Numbered from the stretch's first letter, positions 42,801 through 51,250 are shown. The stretch is DNA of 62,569 bases from Oscillospiraceae bacterium (GCA_015068135.1 SVLB01000009.1:1-62569); one strand, 5' to 3'. The notes: a model not told the origin generated them from the sequence alone. Made by a program: numbers and translations.

Positions 42801-43046
42801 AACCAGACCCCAGTAGGCCTCTGGCTCTTCGGGAAAATCGGCCACGATGGTTTCATAGATTCCGGCAGCCTTATCAAATTCGCAGGATGCACGCAGCCGG
42901 TTAGCCCGTCCAAACAGCGTCAGCTTTTTCTCATCATCCACTTTTGGTACAGTCTGTACGCTGCCGCAAAATTCGCATTCAGCGGTGCTGGTGCCTTCGA
43001 TGATATTCAGGTCGTCGCCGCACATTTTACACCTGATAACTGCCAT
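39840..43046 (-). CDS. TIR-domain protein with zinc ribbons and about 14 WG repeats
   Basis: This 1068-residue cytoplasmic protein starts at the ATG at 43046 behind GGAGG. Domains in order: zinc ribbon (Cys6, 9, 24, 27); a helical TPR-like part (about 45-150); a TIR domain (about 155-295; DVFICYKETD, GYRVFFSRISLED, with likely catalytic Glu206 or Glu208); a second TPR-like part; a coiled coil (about 418-460); 14 tandem 35-residue WG repeats (about 515-1000; consensus NGKWGYINEAGEMVIKPQFD); a duplicated QASWRAAG linker; and a second zinc ribbon (Cys1044, 1047, 1059, 1062). TIR domains often cleave NAD or signal in bacterial defence. A sensor-effector role is inferred. Confidence 0.9.
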   Translation of the reverse strand: MAVIRCKMCGDDLNIIEGTSTAECEFCGSVQTVPKVDDEKKLTLFGRANRLRASCEFDKAAGIYETIVADFPEEPEAYWGLVLCKYGIEYVDDPATGKKVPTCHRSGFDSVMKDPNVELAQEYADIMARRLYREEAKAIEEIRKGIIAVSANEEPYDVFICYKETDFNGKRTLDSVLAQDIYDALTDKGYRVFFSRISLEDKLGTEYEPYIFAALNSAKIMLAIGTDFEYFNAVWVKNEWSRFLKLMAQDKSKHLIPCYKGIDAYDMPEEFARLQAQDLDKMGAVQDIVRGVQKLLPKQKETTAVTQQPTANAMVMRGQFSLEDKDWKRADEYFERALDENPQDGSAYLGKVLVALQLSNAAQIDDYFVKIHDNKDFERAIRFSDAATAKQLTKIRDRAHKKYLVKCVTVAVKKHIKQIQQEEERIAREKQEQEARQRKEQEEKERQLASEELKAKRQYTNYNRAIKYLDQGEKEAAYGLLKRLSGYKDADALLESIKNDILTFRACVKYPFIIGYSYINETGTVVTRLVFKEGEDFSHNGLACVKNLGKWGYINETGEMVIKSQFDYARSFDDDGFAPVEQNGKWGYINEAGEMVKKPQIKPRFDCVYDFAANGLARVKVNRKYGYINKAREMVTKPQFDDAGDFAANGLAPVKQNGKWGYINEAGIMVIKPQFDGATGFGLACVKLNDKWGYINKAGEMVIKPQFDDAWPFAANGLACVKQNDKWGYINKAGEMVIKPQFDYAWPFAANGLALVKQNDKYGSINEAGEMVIKPQFDFVYDFNSNGITKVAQNGKYGYINEAGEILIEPRFDFVYDFYSNGITQVEQNGKYGYINEAGEILIEPRFDRIRSFAANGLAQVKQNGKRGYINEAGEILIEPGQFDDIGDFADNGLAPVKQNGKWGYINEAGEMVIPPQFEGTYGFAANGIAEVEQNGKWGYINEAGEMVIKPQFNAARSFAASGFAPVEQNGKWGYINEAGEMVIKPQFSEAGRFAIIFRTKADHAKQIQEAVSNEKEQKKKWAAEQASWRAAGQQASWRAAGVCQHCGGALKGLFSKKCSNCGKAKDY
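39922..39974 (-). repeat. 27-base tandem duplication in the TIR gene
   Basis: Two adjacent copies of a 27-base unit starting CCGGCTGCACGCCAGCTTGC (plus strand) encode QASWRAAG twice, just before the C-terminal zinc ribbon. The near identity indicates a recent duplication. Confidence 0.85.
40044..41504 (-). repeat. WG-repeat array inside the TIR gene
   Basis: About 14 units of 105 bases. The 3' units are nearly identical in DNA (the plus-strand phrase CCGGCTTCGTTGATATAGCC recurs), while the first unit at the 5' end is degenerate. This suggests expansion by slippage or recombination. Confidence 0.9.
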
Positions 43047-43098
43047 TGTTGTTTCCTCCTGTAGTAGGTTTTCAAATCCAATTTTAGGATACGGGTCT

Positions 43099-43127
43099 AT
43101 TGTAATACAAATGTCTTCTCTATGCAA
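43099..43127 (-). promoter_or_regulatory. Promoter of the TIR gene
   Basis: On the minus strand: TTGCAT, 17 bases, TACAAT, about 53 bases before the start codon. Confidence 0.7.
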
Positions 43128-43240
43128 ATAGTTTCAACAAAAAAATACCATTCTTTGTAGGGCGGTGGGCCTCTCAGGAACATTTTCATAACAATGACGC
43201 CCACTTCGTGGCGTGGCTATGTATTTTGCCTTTATCGACA

Positions 43241-43265
43241 TCACGTAACTCGTAATTCTTAACTA
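43241..43265. repeat. Inverted flank, right of the TIR gene
   Basis: Read on the minus strand it gives AGTTAAGAATTACGAGTTACG, an imperfect match to the left flank at 39614. Together they may mark the edges of an inserted cassette. Confidence 0.45.
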
Positions 43266-43272
43266 AATAAAC

Positions 43273-43316
43273 AATGCCGGTATGAGTCAAATGGCTCATA
43301 CCGGCAATTTTTATTT
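43273..43316. terminator. Terminator after the glycosidase gene
   Basis: TGCCGGTATGAG pairs with CTCATACCGGCA around 8 bases, with T-rich sequence on both sides. It lies just after the stop at 43321 of the minus-strand gene. Confidence 0.88.
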
Positions 43317-43320
43317 AGGA

Positions 43321-45342
43321 TCAGGGCTCCAGGATCAGGTAGTACTGGGCGGCAAACTCGTCACCGATGGTGAACTTCAGAACGCCATCCACGATCTCGC
43401 TGTCGATGCGGCCGCAGTAGAAGCCGTCGGAGTCAACGGACCAAACTTCCAGGATCTCTTTGTTGGTCTTCAGCTCGATGTCAGCGTGAATCACTTCGAT
43501 CTCGATGGGACCGGTGCCGCGGTCGATCATCTTCTCACCGTCGAACTGGGCACCGTGGTTACGGGCACGGCCTACGGCGGTCAGGAGAATGTTACCGGAA
43601 TCGCACAGAGCATCGTCGGTCAGGGAGGACATGGTGATGGTGGCGAAGTCGGTCTTGCAGTCGACTGCCAGGCCGTCCAGCTCACGACGGGTCTTGGGCT
43701 TATACTTCTGATTGACAGCACGGGTACCGATTCTGCCGTAGACAGACTTGGTTCTGGGGGTGTCGATATAGCCGATGCCCTTGGCCAGATCACGCTTCAG
43801 CTCACCGGTGTCGGAGACGATCACCTTGGGATCCTCGCGCTCCCACTTAGTCTCGGGGGCGACAATAGTATCCAGGTCGGAAGTGTCGGTGAAGTCCATG
43901 ACGGTATGTACCTGGTGGATCTCCATGGCAGTAGCCTGGAGATTATGGGAACGGGTACCCACCATATCGGCAGTCACCTTGGCACCAATGGTCTTCTTGG
44001 CGGGGCTGACGTCGCCACGGCGGAACATCAGAGCGCCATGATAGAACATACCGAACTTAGCAGGGTCATTCCACACAGCGAAGATGCCCTCACGGTAGGG
44101 AACACCGCCGATGGTATCATTGGAAGCGGCCTTACCCAAAAGGTCGTACTTACTCATCCTGTGACCGTAGCCGTAGGTGTGGATGGTCATACCGGTCCAG
44201 TTCTGCAGGCAGGCGGTAGCGGGGTACCACAGAGGACCCTCTGCCCGGTAGGAGTTAGGCCAGGGCATATCCCACTCGGTCATGAAGAAGGGCTTGCCGT
44301 GGGCACGCATGGCGCAGGGACCGGCCAGGGGAGAGGTAGCCATGGTCGTGATCTGCTTGTTGGTGCAGGTCTTCTCGAATTCGCCCCAGCCCCAGTCGTA
44401 GTAATAGCTGTGGGCATCGTGGAAGTCCATATGCTCCTCAGCGGCAACGTTACCGTAGCAGGTGTGGTAGTTGGAGCCGCACAGGGGGATCTTTACGCCC
44501 AAAGAGCGGATATGGGCAGTCATGGTCTGCATATAATCCCGCATCAGCTCCATACGGAACTGCTGCATGGGAAGATCGGGGGTAAACAGCTCACAGCCGT
44601 AAGCATCGTAGTCGATGCCCTTTTCCTTCAGCCACTTGGCAAACATATCCCGGAACATATCATCGTAGTAGGGGATCAGGTTGTACCAACGACGGGAATC
44701 GTGGTTAATGAAGGTATTGTTTTCGTTGATGATGTCGCACATAACAAAGATGGGATCATCCTTGTAGGCAAGACCGGTATAGGGGTTGACGTGGTTCCAG
44801 AACTTGGTGCAGAATTCCTTCTGCAGCTCGATCATGGTGGGGTCGTACATGGCGTACAGACGGGTACCGTCGTGCAGCAGATGTGCGTACTTGACACCGT
44901 CACCGGGCTTAAAGCGGCGATAGGTCATCATATCCACGCAGGCGTAAATGCCCTTTTCCTTCAGGCACTTGATCAGATAGTCCAAACGCTCCAGGCTGGC
45001 CTCGCACAGCTCTCGGGTATTGGTGACACGCTTACCGGAGGTCAGGCGGTACAGGTTGGGAGCGACCCACTCGTCGTCCATCTGATGGAAACGGACGATA
45101 TTGACACCGGCCTGGGACAGCCGCTGTGCGCACTGCTCGGCCTGCTCATGGGAGGGGAAGCAAGCGGCGCCATTGAACATAACGCCCCAGAACTTAGCCA
45201 GGGTGCCGTCTTCAAAGTAGATGTTTTCGCCCTTTGCCTGGGCAAAACCGTGCTTACCTGCGGGAACTTCGTTCTCAAAAACGAAGGAAATATCCACAGG
45301 CATGGAATCGGGATGCATGTATACGGGGATATATCTGGGCAT
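43321..45342 (-). CDS. Clan GH-A glycoside hydrolase, cytoplasmic
   Basis: This 673-residue protein has a TIM-barrel catalytic part with the clan GH-A residues: acid/base Glu207 in DIINENNTF (Asn-Glu pair) and nucleophile Glu356 in FFMTEWDMPW. The segments KFWGVMFNGAACFP and GVNIVRFHQMDDEW are typical of GH5-like barrels; the last 200 residues look beta-rich. No signal peptide is seen, so it likely acts on imported oligosaccharides. The GH family and substrate were not determined. Codon use is strongly biased, suggesting high expression. It has its own operator-promoter and terminator. Confidence 0.85.
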   Translation of the reverse strand: MPRYIPVYMHPDSMPVDISFVFENEVPAGKHGFAQAKGENIYFEDGTLAKFWGVMFNGAACFPSHEQAEQCAQRLSQAGVNIVRFHQMDDEWVAPNLYRLTSGKRVTNTRELCEASLERLDYLIKCLKEKGIYACVDMMTYRRFKPGDGVKYAHLLHDGTRLYAMYDPTMIELQKEFCTKFWNHVNPYTGLAYKDDPIFVMCDIINENNTFINHDSRRWYNLIPYYDDMFRDMFAKWLKEKGIDYDAYGCELFTPDLPMQQFRMELMRDYMQTMTAHIRSLGVKIPLCGSNYHTCYGNVAAEEHMDFHDAHSYYYDWGWGEFEKTCTNKQITTMATSPLAGPCAMRAHGKPFFMTEWDMPWPNSYRAEGPLWYPATACLQNWTGMTIHTYGYGHRMSKYDLLGKAASNDTIGGVPYREGIFAVWNDPAKFGMFYHGALMFRRGDVSPAKKTIGAKVTADMVGTRSHNLQATAMEIHQVHTVMDFTDTSDLDTIVAPETKWEREDPKVIVSDTGELKRDLAKGIGYIDTPRTKSVYGRIGTRAVNQKYKPKTRRELDGLAVDCKTDFATITMSSLTDDALCDSGNILLTAVGRARNHGAQFDGEKMIDRGTGPIEIEVIHADIELKTNKEILEVWSVDSDGFYCGRIDSEIVDGVLKFTIGDEFAAQYYLILEP

Positions 45343-45392
45343 AATAAATACTTCCTTTCTTCATTTCAGCAGTAAAAAATCTACCCGCTAAA

Positions 45393-45420
45393 AGTATATC
45401 ACACCAAACCGTTTTGTCAA
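45393..45420 (-). promoter_or_regulatory. Promoter of the glycosidase gene
   Basis: On the minus strand: TTGACA, 16 bases, TATACT. It is overlapped by a large palindrome. Confidence 0.85.
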
Positions 45421-45434
45421 CGATTTGGTGTGAT
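45398..45434. promoter_or_regulatory. Palindromic operator over the glycosidase promoter
   Basis: The 16-base arms (ATCACACCAAACCGTT and AACGATTTGGTGTGAT) match at 15 of 16 positions around 5 bases. The palindrome spans the -35 hexamer and the spacer and touches the -10, the usual place for a repressor. A LacI- or GntR-type sugar regulator is plausible. It might also act as a terminator for the gene at 45448, but the T-run is poor. Confidence 0.75.
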
Positions 45435-45447
45435 TATTTCCTTATAA

Positions 45448-47052
45448 TTACTCTGTAGTTTCGGTCTCCATCTGCAAAAATTCACGGTTGTAGAACTCGG
45501 AATTTTTCTTCAGTTCATTATCCAAAATGTCATATCCGTAATGCTCTGTGAGGGTGGGGGTTTTGGAGAACAGATTGGTTCCCAGGCCCAGGCGGTCGCC
45601 TTCGATCTTTACGCCCAAGGCTGCCAGGGTGGTGGGGAACATGTCAAAGGTGCCAAACTCCCGGTTTTTGGACTGCTTGGGCTTGATGGGGGAGTTGATG
45701 ATGCAGTTGTAGATGGTGCGCACATAGTCAGGATCCGCTTCCTCAAAGAAGTCAGGATCCATGGTCAGATGGTCACCGCAGATCACGATGGTGGTGTTTT
45801 CATAGAAGGGCTGCTGCTGAATCCATTCAATAAATTCACCCACCTGCTTTGAGCTGCACCGCATAACATTGGGATACTGCTCTTCGTAGTGATCCTCACA
45901 CAGACGGCACACATATCCGTCGGGGAAGTGGGTATCGCAGGTAAGCATTGTAAAGTTAAAGGGTTGATCAAGCTCTGCAATGCGCGTCAGCTCTTCCTTG
46001 GCGTAGGCAAAAAGCTTTTCATCTTCAAAGCCCCAGAATTCCCGATAGTCGGGGTCCAAACGTCCCTGTTCTTTTAATACATTGATATCGATGATCTCAT
46101 AGTTGCCGTGTTCAGAGAAATAGGAATATCTTCCGGCAAAAGCTGCATCGGAACCAACCAACAGTGTTTGATGATACCCGGCTTTCTCCAAAACTTCACC
46201 AATGGACACAAGGCCTGGAATATATTTATTCTCGCCGCCATAGGATTCTGCAGTCAAGGGAACCTGCACGATCATGCCGGAGGTTTGTGAGACCATGGCT
46301 GCAGCGGTCCAAGTAGTTCCTGAGAAGGAGTAAGCACCGCCAAGATCGTCGTCATGGGAGAAGTTGATATAGTCTTTTGCCAGGGAGGACAACTCCGGGA
46401 TATAGTCGTCATAGATGGGGGCGCCGGCTTCCGTGTCGGCATAGGTCGTTTCCATGGATTCCAGGAAGATATAGATCAGATTGCGCTTTTTTTCGGGATA
46501 GGTGAGTTCAACGCTGAAAGGATCTACATATTCCCGTTCAATAAGATCGGAGTCTGTGGAAATATCGTCCACATAGTTAATTACATCCAAACGTGCCACA
46601 AAGAAGATCAGCGCAAGTCCCAAGATCCAGCAGGAAAGGACGATGGGGCTGTGGGTCAGGTATTTACAGAATTTACGGCTATAGAATTTTGTGTATTTTG
46701 CGCTGTTCTTAAACAGCTTGGTGAGTCTTCCGGACACGAGCAGATAAAGGAAAATGAAAAACGCGGTGGTCAGGATCCCGAAAAGACCGACCTGAATAAA
46801 GGCACTGTTCAGCAAGCTGGAGTTTGCGCCTGTTGCGGGGGATTTCATTTGGTAAATGAACTGATCCAATGTGACGCGATCATATTTATTGCCCATCCAA
46901 ATGGTCAAAAAGAAGATCAGACATCCCAGGAAAGTAAGGAAGCCGCCAAAGATCCTCCGAAAGGTCATATTAAAATGCAGGTATACACCCAGTGCAATAA
47001 ACGTCAGCAAAAATAAAGAAGCAACGATTATAACAATGGTAAAAATATCCAT
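45448..47052 (-). CDS. LTA synthase-family phosphoglycerol/phosphoethanolamine transferase-like protein
   Basis: This 534-residue membrane protein has about four N-terminal membrane segments (to about residue 165) and an extracellular sulfatase-fold domain. The metal and catalytic residues appear as the Glu of IFLESMETTY, the Thr nucleophile in FSGTTWTAAA, and the Asp-His of ICGDHLTMD. The family adds glycerol-phosphate or related groups to lipids or glycans; the substrate is not determined. It stands alone, preceded by about 250 A+T-rich bases. Confidence 0.88.
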   Translation of the reverse strand: MDIFTIVIIVASLFLLTFIALGVYLHFNMTFRRIFGGFLTFLGCLIFFLTIWMGNKYDRVTLDQFIYQMKSPATGANSSLLNSAFIQVGLFGILTTAFFIFLYLLVSGRLTKLFKNSAKYTKFYSRKFCKYLTHSPIVLSCWILGLALIFFVARLDVINYVDDISTDSDLIEREYVDPFSVELTYPEKKRNLIYIFLESMETTYADTEAGAPIYDDYIPELSSLAKDYINFSHDDDLGGAYSFSGTTWTAAAMVSQTSGMIVQVPLTAESYGGENKYIPGLVSIGEVLEKAGYHQTLLVGSDAAFAGRYSYFSEHGNYEIIDINVLKEQGRLDPDYREFWGFEDEKLFAYAKEELTRIAELDQPFNFTMLTCDTHFPDGYVCRLCEDHYEEQYPNVMRCSSKQVGEFIEWIQQQPFYENTTIVICGDHLTMDPDFFEEADPDYVRTIYNCIINSPIKPKQSKNREFGTFDMFPTTLAALGVKIEGDRLGLGTNLFSKTPTLTEHYGYDILDNELKKNSEFYNREFLQMETETTE

Positions 47053-47248
47053 TATTTTGACACACCTCTGCTATATAAATTTTATGGATGGTTATAGAGC
47101 ATCTTTCCACAAACTTATATTATACACAAATTTATGAATAATTCTAGTATGAATTTAACGAAATATCTCAAAATCTGTAAATAGCATGAATTTAACATAA
47201 ATACAAGACGAAATTTGATGATTTCCACAAGATAATCACCGGGAATTC
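47053..47248. other. A+T-rich intergenic region
   Basis: Between the divergent LTA synthase-like and rsmE genes. A TATAAT-like -10 is seen on the minus strand (47119-47124) without a clear -35. No gene, RNA or remnant was recognised. Confidence 0.4.
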
Positions 47249-47277
47249 TTGACAGTTCATCTTCAAAATAGTAGAAT
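47249..47277 (+). promoter_or_regulatory. Promoter of rsmE
   Basis: TTGACA, 17 bases, TAGAAT, 28 bases before the start codon. Confidence 0.75.
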
Positions 47278-47305
47278 CATAGAAAAATCTCATCAGGAGG
47301 CATTT

Positions 47306-48037
47306 ATGGCCAGGTTTTTTATTAATGCTTCAGATATTCAAAGCGGGCAGGTAACTCTTACCGGTTCCAATGCTTCTCATGCCCGGGTACTGAGGCTCAA
47401 GGCAGGGGAGCAGGTGCTGCTGTGTGACGGCACGGGAATGGAATGGATCTGCGATGTACAGGATTCAGGTTTGGATGCCGTTACCCTTAAGGTTTTGGAA
47501 GAACGAAAGTCTACTTCTGAGGCTTCTGTGGAGGTTCATATTTATATGGCATTTCCCAAAGGGGATAAGCTGGAGCATGTGATCCAAAAGGCTACAGAAT
47601 TGGGGGCGACCAAAATTGTGGCATTTCCCAGTGCCAGATGCGTTTCCCGTCCCGACGAAAAGAGCCTGAAAAAGAAGCTTGAACGCTGGCAAAAGATCGC
47701 GGCCTCTGCGGCTGAACAATCAGGCCGTGGCATTGTGCCTGCAGTAGAAGTGCTACCATCCTATGCAAAAGCATTGGAACAGGCCTCCAAAACGGATCTT
47801 GCGATTTTATTTTATGAAAATGAACATGCAACCACTTTGCGTATGGCGTTGGAAAGCAAGAGCTTTCACTCTGTCAGCCTGATGACCGGTCCGGAAGGAG
47901 GATTGGAAGAAAAAGAAGTAGATCAGGCAAGCGAAGCGGGGCTTCAGGTATGCACCCTGGGTAGCCGCATCCTGCGATGCGAAACGGCACCCTTGTGTGC
48001 CTTGTCCGCAGTCATGTATGCAGCCGGTGAATTCTGA
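47306..48037 (+). CDS. rsmE: 16S rRNA m3U1498 methyltransferase
   Basis: This 243-residue SPOUT-class enzyme methylates U1498 of 16S rRNA with AdoMet. It has the N-terminal PUA-like domain with HARVLRLKAGE, then the knotted C-terminal domain with QKATELGATKI, MTGPEGGLEEKE and LGSRILRCETAPL. The ATG at 47306 follows AGGAGG; the frame begins further upstream, at the promoter. Confidence 0.95.
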   Translation: MARFFINASDIQSGQVTLTGSNASHARVLRLKAGEQVLLCDGTGMEWICDVQDSGLDAVTLKVLEERKSTSEASVEVHIYMAFPKGDKLEHVIQKATELGATKIVAFPSARCVSRPDEKSLKKKLERWQKIAASAAEQSGRGIVPAVEVLPSYAKALEQASKTDLAILFYENEHATTLRMALESKSFHSVSLMTGPEGGLEEKEVDQASEAGLQVCTLGSRILRCETAPLCALSAVMYAAGEF

Positions 48038-48041
48038 AAAG

Positions 48042-48093
48042 GGCGCTGTCTCACGGAAGGGAAGATTCATTCTTCCCCTGGTGAGACAGCGCC
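48042..48093. terminator. Hairpin between rsmE and the ABC permease gene
   Basis: GGCGCTGTCTCAC pairs with GTGAGACAGCGCC around a loop that itself holds GGGAAGA/TCTTCCC. It separates two convergent genes; the T-run is weak. Confidence 0.7.
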
Positions 48094-48101
48094 TAATTGT
48101 A

Positions 48102-50555
48102 TTATTCAACGGATTTCAGGGCTTCGGCCATATTGATCTTATTCAGTCGGGTATAGAGCAAGGCATCTACGATCAGAGTGACCGCCAAAGTGATGACCAC
48201 AGACCAAACCAAGGTCATTGGCTGGATCCTTCCGGGCATCCAAACCATATCGATCTTGATCTGCCCCATAACAAAATCCAATAGCAGCTTACCCAAAGGA
48301 AGTCCGATTGCCGCGCCGACAACTGAAAGCAAGAGATTTTCTTTGAATACATAGGCGGCGGTTTCCGTTCCCCGGAAGCCAAGGACCTTGATCGTTGCGA
48401 TCTCCCGAAGCCGCTCGGTGATATTGATATTGGTCAGGTTATACACTACAATTACCGCCAGCAAGGCTGCACATACTACGATCGTGCCTACGATCAGCCC
48501 AAGACCCTCCAGGATCTCTCCTACCTGATCGGCAAGATCCTGGCTGACCATAACACTGATCACCCCGGGCGTTGCAGAGAGGTCTGCGGCAGCCTGATGG
48601 GGATCGGTTCCTTCCGGCAAATTCACATAGGCGATCTGCCAGGGGATCTGCTGCTGCCACTGCTGCCGGGCGGTAGCTTCGTCTACGATCACGTAATTGT
48701 AAACATGATTATCATAGATACCACCCACACGGAGCTTCATGGTCTTCATATCCGCGCTGCGGACGGTAACGGTGTCACCGATCTCAATATCCAAAGCTTC
48801 GCATACACCCACAGACAGCAGACATTCTCCGTTCTTTGGCATATTTACAGGTGTTTCGTCCCGGTGCAGATCAAAGAATCCATCCAACGAATCTGCGCTT
48901 ACGATCAGATACAAATTCCATACCCGGTTTTCAAACTGCAGTTCTACGCTGGATTGATGGGCAAAGCCCAGGGAAATATTTTGCGCATTACAGGAACGGA
49001 TAAGGGCCTGCCGCTGCTCAGAGGTTTGTCCCTCATCGAATTGCAGCTGCATCTGATAGGGTGTAATGTCTTCAAACTGCCGGTCAACGATATCCATAAT
49101 AGAGTCGCCCAAACCAAAGCCGGTAACAAGCAGGGCGGTACAGCCACCCACACCGATCAGCATCATCAAAAGACGTTGACGGAAGCGGAAAATATTGCGA
49201 AGCATGACCTTATTGAGAAAGCTGAGCCGTTTCCAGAAAAATAGCCGTTCCAGGAAGATCTTTTTTCCCGAGGAGGGTGCCTTCGGGCGGATCAATTCTG
49301 CACTGACCTGACGAAGATTCTTATTGCAGCTATACCAGGTTACAGCCAATATGACTGCAGTATATACGCCTACCACAATAAGGCATAGGGGCAGGTTGAA
49401 CTTCAGCCTGATATCCTCGGTCATTGTCAGGATGATGCCGTAACCGGACCATAGGATCTTTGGGAAAATGATACTGCCCACAAAGACACCGGCACCGCAT
49501 CCCAGTACAGCGGCACTACCGGCATAAAGAAGATATTTTTTTGCTATGGCCCAGCTGCTGTAGCCCATGGCTTTGAGAACGCCGATCTGTGTTCGCTCTT
49601 CTTCCACCATTCGGGTCATGGTAGTGATACAAATCAGGGAGGCTACCAAAAGGAAGAATACGGGAAATACCCTGGATACACCGGAAACAATGTGGGAGTT
49701 GTTGTTTACGGCGATATAACCCACATTGGTATTGCGGTCCAAAACAAAGATTTGATTACTCAATCCCTCTGCAAGTCCCGCCATAGATAAGGCCTGATAT
49801 CTGGCATCAGCGAGGGATTGGACCAATGGCAGCAAATTTTGTGCAGCTTCGGACATTGCATTGTCGTGGCTGTCCGTATAGTTTTTATAGTCTCCAGGAA
49901 TTGTGACAGAGATCTGGGTATAGATCGGGTTTGCAAAACTTTCTTTGGGAAGGAAAATAATGGAACGTATGGAGCCGTTGCCCAGATCTGTATTGCCACG
50001 GGAAATATCCATATATAGGGGAGAGCTTGCAAATCCAACGATTGTGAAAGCCTGTTCATTTAAAGAAGCAGAGACAGAAGCCGCATTTTCCTGTGTTAAA
50101 GTGAGGACATCCCCAATGGCGTAATCCCGTGACAGATTGCTGTCTGCCAGGCACTCATTGGGCATTTTGGGCATTCGACCCTGGCGCAGATATACCTTAT
50201 CGATATCCTGGCCGATACTGTGAAGCTGATACACGGCAGCATCCGTGTCATCGCCCAGCTTTCCGATCACATCCATCATGATGACTCCCTGGGCGTCTTC
50301 TACATAAGGGGACTCAGAAATCGCGGATACGTCCTCAGGCCCCCAACCACAGCCGCTTAGAAGACGAAGCGCATGCATATTTTGTTTGTCTGTGTAATAC
50401 TGGGCTGTTGCAATCAGATCATCCTTCGTGGCCAGCAAGCCCACAAACAGACCGGCACCCAGGGCGATAATGGCAATGATGGCAATATATCGTCCAAGGG
50501 ACCGGGTAATGGATCGGCGCAGGTTTCTGCGCATCATATTCGTTTTCATTACCAT
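48102..50555 (-). CDS. FtsX-family ABC transporter permease
   Basis: This 817-residue membrane protein has an N-terminal membrane segment (YIAIIAIIALGAGLFVGLL), a large extracytoplasmic domain, a block of three segments (about 285-410), a further segment near 465, a second extracytoplasmic domain and a final block. That is the double-FtsX layout of lipoprotein or antimicrobial-peptide transporters. The family uses ATP to move or sense substrates at the membrane surface. The start is coupled to the ATPase gene; ATG at 50555 or 50549 is possible. Confidence 0.9.
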   Translation of the reverse strand: MVMKTNMMRRNLRRSITRSLGRYIAIIAIIALGAGLFVGLLATKDDLIATAQYYTDKQNMHALRLLSGCGWGPEDVSAISESPYVEDAQGVIMMDVIGKLGDDTDAAVYQLHSIGQDIDKVYLRQGRMPKMPNECLADSNLSRDYAIGDVLTLTQENAASVSASLNEQAFTIVGFASSPLYMDISRGNTDLGNGSIRSIIFLPKESFANPIYTQISVTIPGDYKNYTDSHDNAMSEAAQNLLPLVQSLADARYQALSMAGLAEGLSNQIFVLDRNTNVGYIAVNNNSHIVSGVSRVFPVFFLLVASLICITTMTRMVEEERTQIGVLKAMGYSSWAIAKKYLLYAGSAAVLGCGAGVFVGSIIFPKILWSGYGIILTMTEDIRLKFNLPLCLIVVGVYTAVILAVTWYSCNKNLRQVSAELIRPKAPSSGKKIFLERLFFWKRLSFLNKVMLRNIFRFRQRLLMMLIGVGGCTALLVTGFGLGDSIMDIVDRQFEDITPYQMQLQFDEGQTSEQRQALIRSCNAQNISLGFAHQSSVELQFENRVWNLYLIVSADSLDGFFDLHRDETPVNMPKNGECLLSVGVCEALDIEIGDTVTVRSADMKTMKLRVGGIYDNHVYNYVIVDEATARQQWQQQIPWQIAYVNLPEGTDPHQAAADLSATPGVISVMVSQDLADQVGEILEGLGLIVGTIVVCAALLAVIVVYNLTNINITERLREIATIKVLGFRGTETAAYVFKENLLLSVVGAAIGLPLGKLLLDFVMGQIKIDMVWMPGRIQPMTLVWSVVITLAVTLIVDALLYTRLNKINMAEALKSVE

Positions 50556-51250
50556 TCGATCTCCTGGATATTCTGAGGGTGTTGGTTTATGGTTTGAGAA
50601 ACAACGGTTCCGTTTTTGACCCGAATGACCCGATCGGCCATACCGGTCAGGGCGGTGTTGTGGGTGATGATCACAACAGTCATGCCGGTCTTTCTTCCTG
50701 TGTCCTGCAAAAGCTGGAGGATCGCTTTGCCGGTTTGATAATCCAAAGCCCCGGTAGGCTCATCACAAAGCAGCAGCTTGGGATTTTTGGCAAGCGCCCG
50801 GGCAATGGCAACGCGCTGCTGCTCACCGCCGGAAAGCTGACTGGGAAAGTTGTTGGCACGGTCACTCAGACCAACCTGCTGCAATACCGTGCCGGAATCC
50901 AAGGGGTCCTTACAGATCTGATTGGCAAGCTCAACATTTTCCAGTGCAGTGAGATTTCCCACAAGGTTATAAAACTGAAACACAAAGCCTACATCATGCC
51001 GCCGATACTCCGTAAGCTGTTTTTGGTTCATATCGGAGATCACTTTGCCGTCTAAATGGACGGAGCCGCCGGTAAGGGTGTCCATACCGCCTAAAATATT
51101 CAATAGTGTGGTCTTGCCGGCACCGGAAGGACCGACGATCACGACCAGCTCGCCCTTTTCGATCTGAAAAGTGGCATCGTGTAACGCCTGGATAGAAACA
51201 GAACCCATTTTATAGGTTTTTTCAACGTTATTGAATTCTACATATGCCAT
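50549..51250 (-). CDS. ABC transporter ATP-binding protein (LolD/MacB type)
   Basis: This 233-residue ATPase has Walker [13 protein letters not shown], the Q-loop [10 protein letters not shown], the signature [15 protein letters not shown], and Walker [13 protein letters not shown] followed by the H-loop His in ITHNTAL. The ATG at 51250 follows GAGGTGAG. The stop overlaps the permease start, so the two are made together. Confidence 0.95.
   Translation of the reverse strand: MAYVEFNNVEKTYKMGSVSIQALHDATFQIEKGELVVIVGPSGAGKTTLLNILGGMDTLTGGSVHLDGKVISDMNQKQLTEYRRHDVGFVFQFYNLVGNLTALENVELANQICKDPLDSGTVLQQVGLSDRANNFPSQLSGGEQQRVAIARALAKNPKLLLCDEPTGALDYQTGKAILQLLQDTGRKTGMTVVIITHNTALTGMADRVIRVKNGTVVSQTINQHPQNIQEIEW

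Noticed and set aside
43282..45375. A 697-codon plus-strand frame across the glycosidase gene
   Set aside because: Antisense shadow of a highly biased gene. The minus-strand product has clear catalytic motifs, a promoter, an operator and a terminator.
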